Notes under the pieces: generated by a model
Told to the model about the DNA's origin: nothing
Database searches by the model: none
What the model saw: the letters and a program-made list of their open reading frames with translations, nothing else
In this document: positions 8,425-15,002 of the stretch, piece by piece
Numbering within the stretch: position 1 is the first letter of the stretch
Layout of the letters: the number at the start of each line of letters is the position of its first letter
Assembly: GCA_031265445.1 (NCBI GenBank)
Contig: JAISCQ010000268.1
Span: forward strand, 1 to 40,912
Direction of reading: 5' to 3'
Origin: Bacteroidales bacterium
GTDB lineage: Bacteria > Bacteroidota > Bacteroidia > Bacteroidales > UBA4181
DNA: 40,912 nucleotides
Made by a program: the position numbers and the translations under genes

Positions 8425-9012
8425 ATGGCAAATCTTAAAAAGACGCCACAGATCAATGCGGCCTCCATGGCCGATATATCTTTCATCCTGTTTATCTTCT
8501 TCCTGATGGTAACTACCATGGGAACCGATTACGGGTTGATCAGGCAGTTGCCGCCAATGTCGGATGTTCCGAATGAGGGGACTGAGATCAACAAACGTAA
8601 TGTTTTTGTTGTCTCCATCAATCAGCACAACAATTTGATGGTGAGAGGCGAATACAAAGACATTAGCCAACTTCGCGAGATGGCAAAGGACTTCTTCGAT
8701 CTCCGTAATGCCGGAGATGAGTATCCTGAAAAGATCCAGGAAGACCTCCCTCTGATTGGATTGACCACGATCAATAAAACTGCCGTAGTTTCGTTGCAGA
8801 ACGACCGGGGTACTTCATACAAAACCTATATTCAGGCTCAGAATGAATTAGCCGGAGCGGTACATGAATTACGTGATGAATTTTGTTTGCAGAAATTCGG
8901 AAAGAAATATGATGACTGCACACAGGAGCAACAGGATGTTGTCGGTAAAGATGTGTTCCCGATGGCTATTTCCGAGGCTGAGCCTAAAGATATCAGTAAA
9001 ACAAAGAAATAA
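8425..9012 (+). CDS. exbD: Biopolymer transporter ExbD/TolR family protein (first copy)
   Basis: 195 residues. A short cytoplasmic N-terminus (MANLKKTPQINAAS) leads into a single membrane helix MADISFILFIFFLMVTTM, whose aspartate is the proton-carrying residue conserved in ExbD, TolR and MotB. A periplasmic domain follows, with INQHNNLMVRGEY typical of the family. It is longer than classical ExbD (about 140 residues): an insert around residues 95-165 contains paired cysteines (EFCLQKFGKKYDDC), which could form a periplasmic disulfide. It overlaps the next gene by one base (TAATG), indicating translational coupling. Confidence 0.9.
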   Translation: MANLKKTPQINAASMADISFILFIFFLMVTTMGTDYGLIRQLPPMSDVPNEGTEINKRNVFVVSINQHNNLMVRGEYKDISQLREMAKDFFDLRNAGDEYPEKIQEDLPLIGLTTINKTAVVSLQNDRGTSYKTYIQAQNELAGAVHELRDEFCLQKFGKKYDDCTQEQQDVVGKDVFPMAISEAEPKDISKTKK

Positions 9013-9485
9013 TGGCAAAGTTTAGAAAAGATACCATCAGTGAAACCCCCGAATTGGCAACGACATCGTTGCCCGATATTATCTTCATGTTAATTTTCTT
9101 CTTCATGGTGACCACCAGCATGCGTAAATCAACGGTACTGGTATTGCAGAGAATGCCAGATGCCACGGAGGTTAAAAAGCTGGAGAACAAATCCTTAGTC
9201 AGTTATATCAACATCGGCGCGCCGCGTCCGGAACAGCAAAGCCTGTTGGGAACCGCCACCCGTATCCAGTTGAACGACAAATTCGCGGCTGTGGATGAAA
9301 TACAGGAATTCATCGCCAGCGAAAGAGAAAAAAGGAGCGAGAATGACCAAAAATTGATGACCACCGCATTGAAGATTGACGAAGAAGTGAGAATGGGATT
9401 GGTGACCGACGTAAAGCAAACCTTACGGAGATGCGGAGCGTTGAGGATCAGTTATACTGCCAGAAAGGCGGATAAGATTTTTTAA
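9012..9485 (+). CDS. Biopolymer transporter ExbD/TolR family protein (second copy)
   Basis: 157 residues, starting in the TAATG overlap with the first exbD. The N-terminal region ETPELATTSLPDIIFMLIFF contains the conserved membrane aspartate, and FMVTTSMRKS closes the helix. The periplasmic part has YINIGAP and a C-terminal DVKQTLRRCGALRISYTA resembling the ExbD fold end. Two different ExbD subunits with one ExbB suggest a heteromeric stator or two alternative complexes. No tonB gene or TonB-dependent receptor follows; a strong terminator ends the operon at 9511-9542. Confidence 0.9.
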   Translation: MAKFRKDTISETPELATTSLPDIIFMLIFFFMVTTSMRKSTVLVLQRMPDATEVKKLENKSLVSYINIGAPRPEQQSLLGTATRIQLNDKFAAVDEIQEFIASEREKRSENDQKLMTTALKIDEEVRMGLVTDVKQTLRRCGALRISYTARKADKIF

Positions 9486-9510
9486 ATCCCAGCCTCATTG
9501 CAATATTTGG

Positions 9511-9542
9511 AAAAACCTTTGAACTTTGATTCAAAGGTTTTT
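9511..9542 (+). terminator. Rho-independent terminator of the ExbBD operon
   Basis: Perfect 13-bp inverted repeat with arms 9511-9523 (AAAAACCTTTGAA) and 9530-9542 and loop CTTTGA, with a T-run on the 3' side. It is flanked by A and T tracts and could work in both directions, which suits the converging DJ-1 family gene whose stop is at 9593. Confidence 0.85.
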
Positions 9543-9592
9543 CTGTTTCTGGAGATGTCATATATTGTTTCGATGCCATCCAAATGTTTTTC

Positions 9593-10183
9593 CTACTTCT
9601 GTATTGCAAACGGATCATTATCTTTATCCCTGTTCCATTCATATTCAATGAATTTTGCTTTTGTTTTTGCCCGTTCCTCTCCAAGACGGTCTGCCAGAAA
9701 CCCCAAGCTCATGTCAATTCCGGCCGAAATCCCGGACGATGTATAATATTTTCTGTCCACAACCCAGCGGGCTTTGTATATCCAGTTTACATTTTTGCCC
9801 GTACTTTTTGCCCATTCAAACGCCATCTTATTTGATGTCGCGCAGTGTCCATCTAAAAGCCGGGTCTTGGCAATCAGTCCAGACCCGGTGCATACCGTCA
9901 GGCACCAGGTGGATTTTTCCGCAATATTTTTAAGCCGGCTGATAAAATCGGGATCGTCAACCAAAATCCGGGTAGCCCTGCCGCCCGGAACCAGCAAAAT
10001 CCCCGATAAATCCATGCTGCTTACATTCTTTGTGACTACCGGCACATGATGCACGCTGTGAATAATGCCGCCGTTCATTGAAAAATATTTTACAGTATAT
10101 TCTTCAAGCCCTCCAAATACTTCCACAGGTCCAAAAAGATCAAGGGTTTCAAATTGATCAAAAAGCAGACAGTTAATATCCAT
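9593..10183 (-). CDS. DJ-1/PfpI family protein (isonitrile hydratase-like glutamine amidotransferase fold)
   Basis: 196 residues from ATG 10183. The N-terminus MDINCLLFDQFETLDLFGPVEVF is split here as MDINCLLFDQFETLD and LFGPVEVF, and is the characteristic start of the InhA/PfpI-like class. The nucleophile elbow is VCTGSGLIAKTRLLDGHCAT, with the cysteine preceding TGSG. A GTG eight codons upstream (10207) overlaps the -7 promoter element and is unlikely to be used. Family members act as isonitrile hydratases, chaperones or glyoxalases, or form the N-terminal domain of AraC regulators; this one has no DNA-binding domain. Substrate unknown. It converges on the ExbBD operon. Confidence 0.85.
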   Translation of the reverse strand: MDINCLLFDQFETLDLFGPVEVFGGLEEYTVKYFSMNGGIIHSVHHVPVVTKNVSSMDLSGILLVPGGRATRILVDDPDFISRLKNIAEKSTWCLTVCTGSGLIAKTRLLDGHCATSNKMAFEWAKSTGKNVNWIYKARWVVDRKYYTSSGISAGIDMSLGFLADRLGEERAKTKAKFIEYEWNRDKDNDPFAIQK

Positions 10184-10206
10184 TTTTATTACATTTGTTT
10201 CGAGCA

Positions 10207-10214
10207 CAAAGATA
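10207..10214 (-). promoter_or_regulatory. Predicted -7 element for the DJ-1/PfpI gene
   Basis: On the minus strand TATCTTTG (plus CAAAGATA) fits TAnnTTTG, 24 bases upstream of ATG 10183. This decides the start codon in favour of ATG over the GTG at 10207. Confidence 0.55.
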
Positions 10215-10261
10215 GTCTGGAAAAACAGTATCTTCGTTCAAAGTCCGATAAAAACTTCCGT

Positions 10262-10326
10262 TTCGTCCATTTTCCAGCTCCGTTCGTCTATTTCCAAAAT
10301 CCGTGTCGCACAGACCGCTACTTTTG
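10262..10326 (+). promoter_or_regulatory. Orphan promoter with two AraC-like direct repeats
   Basis: TTCGTCCATTTTCCA (10262-10276) and TTCGTCTATTTCCA (10283-10296) are imperfect direct repeats 21 bases apart, each followed by a CCG. A -7 element TACTTTTG is at 10319-10326. Two half-sites about two helical turns apart just upstream of the core promoter are what AraC-family activators bind. The only downstream frame before the next promoter is a 36-codon ORF at 10354-10464 (MTAKILSNSKITQ...), not recognised. The rest of 10208-10519 holds only a small CCCC-TAAA-GGGG hairpin at 10408-10419. Confidence 0.45.
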
Positions 10327-10484
10327 TCCCGAAATAAAAATTATTCAAAGGAAATGACAGCAAAAATTTTATCAAACTCGAAAATCACTCAGATTTTAAT
10401 CACGCAGCCCCTAAAGGGGGGTCAAATAACGAACGTCAATTTCCTGATCAAACTTCCGGAATGAACGGATTAGAAAATAATATG

Positions 10485-10492
10485 TATTTTTG
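10485..10492 (+). promoter_or_regulatory. Predicted -7 element before the AAA-ATPase-like remnant
   Basis: TATTTTTG at 10485-10492 fits TAnnTTTG and is 28 bases before the ATG of the gene remnant at 10520. It may also be the promoter now reading into the sulfatase gene at 10726. Confidence 0.45.
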
Positions 10493-10519
10493 TGAGAAGA
10501 AATTTAGTATTGTCAACCG

Positions 10520-10705
10520 ATGAAAGAATTTAATACGGCAGGTTCCTGCAACAGTGCAAAGCATTACATGATAGATGAATGCCATTGCCCGCGAAGTAAT
10601 TGCGAAAATCCTGAAATCGGACTCCGCCCTGCATGTACGGAAAGCAGGAGCTTTCCTTTTAGCATGGCGGCGTCTGGAGACTTCGCCAAACGTACTATCC
10701 AATAA
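10520..10705 (+). pseudogene. N-terminal remnant of an AAA-ATPase-like (PF09820-type) gene
   Basis: A 61-codon frame starts at ATG 10520. Its first 20 residues, MKEFNTAGSCNSAKHYMIDE, closely follow the conserved start of the large Bacteroidota AAA-ATPase-like/PD-(D/E)XK family, whose members begin with FNTxGxCxPxKHYM. After that the similarity ends, and the expected Walker A region is absent in all three forward frames before the sulfatase gene. The remaining 40 codons, rich in C, R and S, look like sequence out of frame. I read this as a decayed or truncated gene that still has its promoter (10485-10492). The identification rests on memory of the family's N-terminus. Confidence 0.5.
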
Positions 10706-10725
10706 ATCTTATTTCATCGAAATAT

Positions 10726-12345
10726 ATGAAAGTATCCCTGTCGTTTACTTCGTTCATTCTTATTTCGGGAGTGACGTCTTCCGGATTGTTGGCTCAGAAA
10801 AGCCCCAAAAAAGTATCAACAAACAAACCGGAAAGGCCGAACATCCTGTTTTGCATTGCCGATGATGCATCGTATCCGCACTTTGGCGCGAACGGTTGCC
10901 GTTGGGTCAATACTCCCGGATTTGACCGGGTTGCACGCGAAGGCATCCTCTTTGCAAATTGCTACACGCCCAATGCCAAATCGGCGCCATCGAGGGCGTG
11001 CGTGCTCACCGGGCTTTATTCGTGGCAACTTCGTGAAGCAGGAAATCATATCTCGAAATTCCCTGCCGATATTAAGGTGGTAACTGAGACGCTGAAAGAA
11101 AACGGGTATGATGTGGCCTTTACCGGGAAAGGATGGGCGCCCGGGATTGCCGTACACAGCGACGGAACCCCGCGCAGGCTGACAGGCACGCCCTACCAGA
11201 AGCAAAGGGCCAAACCGCCCGTTCCGCAAATCGGCACAGCGGATTATGCCGCTAATTTCAAGGATTTCCTGGATCAAAACCAAGGTGGAGCGCCGTGGTT
11301 CTTTTGGGCCGGATTTACCGAACCTCACAGGGCATACGGTTTTGGTTCCGGCGAAACTGCGGGCGGAAAAACCAGGGATATGATCGACAGGGTTCCGGTA
11401 TTCTGGCCGGATAACGAAACCGTACGTACGGATATGCTGGACTACGCCTTCGAGATAGAGTATCTGGACAGGCACATAGTGATGATGCTTGATGAGTTGG
11501 AGAAAAGAGGAGCGCTCGATAATACGATTGTTATCATAACTTCGGACAACGGGATGCCTTTTCCACGGGGAAAGGCCAACGGTTACGAATTATCCGGCCA
11601 CATGCCGCTGGCCGTCATGTGGAAAAAAGGTATCGCAAATCCCGGCAGGAAAGTAACCGACTACATCAATTTTGTCGATTTTGCACCGACTTTCCTCGAG
11701 GTAAGCCACGTCAATCCTGTACAAAACGGGATGCAACAACCCGCAGGAAAAGGATTGTGCGATATTTTCCGTAACGGGAAAAGCGGAACCGCCACTGATT
11801 ATCGTAGTTTTACTCTACTGGGAAGAGAGCGGCATGATTATGGGCGACCGGATAACCAGGGATATCCGATTCGAGCCATCATTTGCGATAGCCTGCTATA
11901 TATTAACAATTTGAAACCATGGCTTTTGCCTGGCGGAAATCCCGAAACAGGCTACCTTGATTGCGACGGCTCGCCCGCCAAAACGGAAATACTGAACATG
12001 CAGCGCGAAGGCCGGAATATGTGGTATTGGCAACTGTCGTTTGGAAAACGTCCGGAAGAAGAGTTATACAATCTTGCCGTGGATAAGGACTGCATTCTGA
12101 ACCTTGCTGAAAATCCGCAATATGCCCGGCAAAAAACGAAACTGCGGGAAGATCTCTTTACCATGCTCCGTCAGCAGGGTGATCCGCGCGCGTCGGGCAA
12201 TGGTGATGTTTTTGATCGTTACCCGTTTCACCAGGACAGCGCCTGGAATTTTTGGGAACGGGTACAATCGGGTGAAATAACAGAACCCTGGAAACAAACC
12301 ACCTGGGTTAATCCGACAGATTACGATACCTTCAAAAAGCAATAA
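10726..12345 (+). CDS. Sulfatase (alkaline phosphatase superfamily, Ser-type), secreted
   Basis: 539 residues. An N-terminal signal peptide (MKVSLSFTSFILISGVTSSG, then LLAQ) directs export. The fold begins RPNILFCIADDASYPHFG with the metal-binding aspartate pair. The sulfatase signature is SAPSRACVLTG: Ser86 sits at the position converted to formylglycine, so maturation would need an anaerobic sulfatase-maturating radical SAM enzyme, which is not in this window. TSDNGMPFPRGKANGYE supplies the later metal and active-site residues. It hydrolyses a sulfate ester or sulfamate of a glycan or similar molecule; an N-sulfoglucosamine sulfohydrolase-like target is possible but unproven. No SusC/SusD or polysaccharide-utilisation regulator is adjacent. 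The nearest glycan enzyme is the GH29 fucosidase 2.7 kb downstream. Confidence 0.92.
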   Translation: MKVSLSFTSFILISGVTSSGLLAQKSPKKVSTNKPERPNILFCIADDASYPHFGANGCRWVNTPGFDRVAREGILFANCYTPNAKSAPSRACVLTGLYSWQLREAGNHISKFPADIKVVTETLKENGYDVAFTGKGWAPGIAVHSDGTPRRLTGTPYQKQRAKPPVPQIGTADYAANFKDFLDQNQGGAPWFFWAGFTEPHRAYGFGSGETAGGKTRDMIDRVPVFWPDNETVRTDMLDYAFEIEYLDRHIVMMLDELEKRGALDNTIVIITSDNGMPFPRGKANGYELSGHMPLAVMWKKGIANPGRKVTDYINFVDFAPTFLEVSHVNPVQNGMQQPAGKGLCDIFRNGKSGTATDYRSFTLLGRERHDYGRPDNQGYPIRAIICDSLLYINNLKPWLLPGGNPETGYLDCDGSPAKTEILNMQREGRNMWYWQLSFGKRPEEELYNLAVDKDCILNLAENPQYARQKTKLREDLFTMLRQQGDPRASGNGDVFDRYPFHQDSAWNFWERVQSGEITEPWKQTTWVNPTDYDTFKKQ

Positions 12346-12433
12346 ACCCTTTGGTTGGTTGTTGCTTGACAGGAATTACCCAAGTTATGTGAATTACAAG
12401 TCTTGATAGCTTAAATAAATGACATTGAAACAT

Positions 12434-12530
12434 AAGTTATAATATCTTTAGATTTAAGTCTTATCAATTTTCAATATAAGTCTAAAGGTTGTTTCAATAT
12501 AAGTCTAAAGATTATTTCAATATAAGTCAT
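12434..12530 (+). repeat. Periodic 22-23 bp AT-rich repeat array between the sulfatase gene and acn
   Basis: The core TTTCAATATAAGTCTAAAG occurs perfectly at 12469-12487 and 12492-12510, and its first 14 bases recur at 12515-12528, an exact 23-bp period. Two weaker copies precede them, with the AAGT core at 12434 and 12456 (22-bp spacing), giving five AAGT cores at 12434, 12456, 12478, 12501 and 12524. The array begins about 90 bases after the sulfatase stop. No ORF crosses it. The rest of 12346-12711 holds the acn promoter elements and a short tandem AAGGGATGC duplication at 12610-12629. Confidence 0.8.
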
Positions 12531-12633
12531 TTATAAATCATATCAGGTAATTTGCATCATTTTCACGCGTGGCTTTTAACTTTAAAAAAGGATATTTTCA
12601 AATTTTATCAAGGGATGCCAAGGGATGCATATC

Positions 12634-12671
12634 AACGAAAAAATCAATTTTGGGAAAAACGAAAAAATCAA
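12634..12671 (+). repeat. Perfect 14-bp direct repeat upstream of the acn promoter
   Basis: AACGAAAAAATCAA occurs at 12634-12647 and again at 12658-12671, 24 bases apart. The second copy ends 13 bases before the -7 element at 12685. The position suits an activator or repressor site for aconitase. Confidence 0.6.
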
Positions 12672-12684
12672 ATCAGAACTTTAC

Positions 12685-12692
12685 TATATTTG
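12685..12692 (+). promoter_or_regulatory. Predicted -7 element for acn
   Basis: TATATTTG at 12685-12692 fits TAnnTTTG. It lies 20 bases before ATG 12712 and rules out the in-frame upstream ATG at 12625 as the translation start. Confidence 0.6.
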
Positions 12693-12711
12693 TTCCCAAA
12701 TAAATATAATT

Positions 12712-14991
12712 ATGGTTTTCGATTGGCCTCTCTTACAGCAGTTTTATGATGGATTGGATGCAAAGCAGCAGCAAATCCGCAACCTGTTGAACCGTCCGCT
12801 TACCTTGACGGAAAAAATACTTTATGCGCATCTGTCGGATGACATTCCTGTCAAGGATTATGCCCGTGACGCTGATTACGTGACCTTTGCGCCCGACCGT
12901 GCAGCCATGCAGGATGCCACCGCCCAGATGGCGCTGCTCCAGTTCATGAACGCAGGCATGGAACGTACCGCCGTCCCGGCAACCGTACATTGCGACCATT
13001 TGGTTCCGGCGCAGGTAAATGCCAAAACCGATCTCGAAAAGGCGAAAGAGAGCAACCGCGAAGTGTACGACTTCCTGCAATCGGTATCCGACAAGTACGG
13101 TATCGGTTTCTGGAAGCCCGGGGCAGGCATCATTCACCAGGTAATACTCGAAAATTACGCTTTTCCCGGGGGAATGATGGTAGGAACGGATTCACACACG
13201 CCCAATGCCGGCGGATTGGGTATGGTAGCCATCGGTGTCGGCGGCGCCGACGCTGTAGATGTGATGGCGGCCATTCCCTGGGAACTGCGCATGCCGAAAA
13301 TTATCGGCGTAAAACTTACCGGGAAACTCAACGGATGGGCATCGCCCAAAGACGTGATCCTGAAATTAGCCGGCATCCTCACCGTCAAAGGAGGAACCAA
13401 TGCCATTATCGAATATTTCGGCGATGGCGCGGCTTCCATATCGGCAACGGGAAAAGCCACCATCTGCAACATGGGCGCCGAAGTGGGCGCTACCTGCTCG
13501 CTGTTTCCGTATGACGGGAAGATGGCGCGCTTCCTTGCCGCAACCGGCCGCAACGAACTGGTAAAATTAGCCGATGCCAACCGCATGCACCTGCAAGCCG
13601 ATCCCGAAGTGACGGACGATCCCGGAAAATATTACGACCGGGTGATCGAGATCGACCTGAACACGCTCGAACCTTACATCAATGGCCCGTTCACGCCCGA
13701 TGCGGCGCATCCCTTATCGACATTCGCCAAAGCCGTTAAGGACATGGATTATCCGCAAAAAATGGAAGTTGGACTGATTGGGTCGTGTACCAACTCATCG
13801 TACGAAGATATGACACGCGCCGCCTCCATTGCCCGCCAGGCATTGGAGAAAGGAGTAAAAGCCCGGGCCGGATTTATCGTTACGCCCGGTTCGGAACAGG
13901 TGCGTTATACCGCCGAACGGGATGGTTTGCTGCAAACATTCGAAGCCATTGGCGGCGTTACCATGGCCAATGCCTGCGGCCCGTGCATCGGCCAATGGAA
14001 ACGCCAAACGGATGATCCCGCACGGCGCAACTCCATCATCACCTCGTTCAACCGCAACTTTGCCAAGCGCAACGACGGCAACCCGAATACCTGCGCATTT
14101 GTGGCCTCGCCCGACATCGTCACGGCGCTGACCATAGCCGGCGATTTGACATTCAACCCGACGACGGATTTTTTAGTGAACGAACAGGGTGAGAAAGTCC
14201 GGCTTGATCCGCCCCGGGGAATGGAACTTCCTCTTTCGGGCTTTGCCGTGGACGATCCCGGCTACATCGCGCCAAGCGAGAATGGCGCTGCGGTGGTTGT
14301 ACGGATTGACCCACATTCCGAACGCCTGCAGGAACTACAGCCTTTTGCGCCGTGGGACGGCAAAGATTTCAAAGACTTGCGTTTGCTCGTCAAAGTATCG
14401 GGTAAATGTACCACCGATCATATTTCCATGGCCGGTCCGTGGCTTCGTTACCGGGGGCGTCTCGAACGCATCTCCGAAAACATGCTGATGGGCGCAGTGA
14501 ACGCTTTCAACGGGAAAACCGATCATGTGCTCGATAACTCGAAACCCGGAACCCGAAACATATATGGTCGTGTCTCGGAGGTAGCAGCCGGATACAAGAG
14601 GCAAGGCATTGGATCCATCGTGGTAGCCGGGGAAAATTACGGCGAAGGTTCTTCGCGCGAGCATGCGGCCATGGAGCCGCGCTTCCTCAACGTGAAGGCG
14701 ATCCTGGCAAAATCGTTTGCCCGCATCCACGAAACCAACCTCAAGAAACAGGGCATGCTGGCGCTTACCTTTGCCGATAAGGCCGACTACGACCTTATCC
14801 GCGAAGACGACACCATCGACATCCTGGGGCTGGAGACTTTTGCGCCCGGCAAAGCGCTCGCCATAGCGCTGCACCACGCAGACGGAACTCACGAGGAATT
14901 TCAGGCGCTGCACACCTGCAACCGCTTGCAGATAGAATGGTTCAAGGCCGGCAGCGCGTTGAACCGGTTGAATCATCAAGTCGAACCTTAA
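12712..14991 (+). CDS. acn: Aconitate hydratase
   Basis: 759 residues from ATG 12712 ([11 protein letters not shown]), the normal start for the Bacteroidota enzyme; the open frame upstream to 12625 covers the promoter. Aconitase interconverts citrate and isocitrate through cis-aconitate with a [4Fe-4S] cluster. The three cluster cysteines lie in [11 protein letters not shown] and [21 protein letters not shown] and the swivel-domain [20 protein letters not shown] are diagnostic. Length and motif spacing fit the mitochondrial-type aconitase. Only 11 bases separate it from the fucosidase gene, so the two may be co-transcribed. Isocitrate dehydrogenase and citrate synthase, often next to it in this phylum, are not in the window. 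Confidence 0.95.
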   Translation: MVFDWPLLQQFYDGLDAKQQQIRNLLNRPLTLTEKILYAHLSDDIPVKDYARDADYVTFAPDRAAMQDATAQMALLQFMNAGMERTAVPATVHCDHLVPAQVNAKTDLEKAKESNREVYDFLQSVSDKYGIGFWKPGAGIIHQVILENYAFPGGMMVGTDSHTPNAGGLGMVAIGVGGADAVDVMAAIPWELRMPKIIGVKLTGKLNGWASPKDVILKLAGILTVKGGTNAIIEYFGDGAASISATGKATICNMGAEVGATCSLFPYDGKMARFLAATGRNELVKLADANRMHLQADPEVTDDPGKYYDRVIEIDLNTLEPYINGPFTPDAAHPLSTFAKAVKDMDYPQKMEVGLIGSCTNSSYEDMTRAASIARQALEKGVKARAGFIVTPGSEQVRYTAERDGLLQTFEAIGGVTMANACGPCIGQWKRQTDDPARRNSIITSFNRNFAKRNDGNPNTCAFVASPDIVTALTIAGDLTFNPTTDFLVNEQGEKVRLDPPRGMELPLSGFAVDDPGYIAPSENGAAVVVRIDPHSERLQELQPFAPWDGKDFKDLRLLVKVSGKCTTDHISMAGPWLRYRGRLERISENMLMGAVNAFNGKTDHVLDNSKPGTRNIYGRVSEVAAGYKRQGIGSIVVAGENYGEGSSREHAAMEPRFLNVKAILAKSFARIHETNLKKQGMLALTFADKADYDLIREDDTIDILGLETFAPGKALAIALHHADGTHEEFQALHTCNRLQIEWFKAGSALNRLNHQVEP

Positions 14992-15002
14992 AAACAATAC
15001 TC

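Noticed and set aside
10575-10865. 96-codon plus-strand frame overlapping the sulfatase start
   Set aside because: It overlaps the sulfatase signal peptide in another frame, has no recognised family, and is probably residual sequence of the decayed region.
12434-12530. CRISPR-like repeat array
   Set aside because: Units are contiguous at 22-23 bp with only 4-9 variable bases between cores, so there are no real spacers, and no cas genes are present.
12625-12711. Upstream ATG for a longer aconitase
   Set aside because: The added 29 residues include the -7 promoter element and direct repeats and match no aconitase N-terminus.
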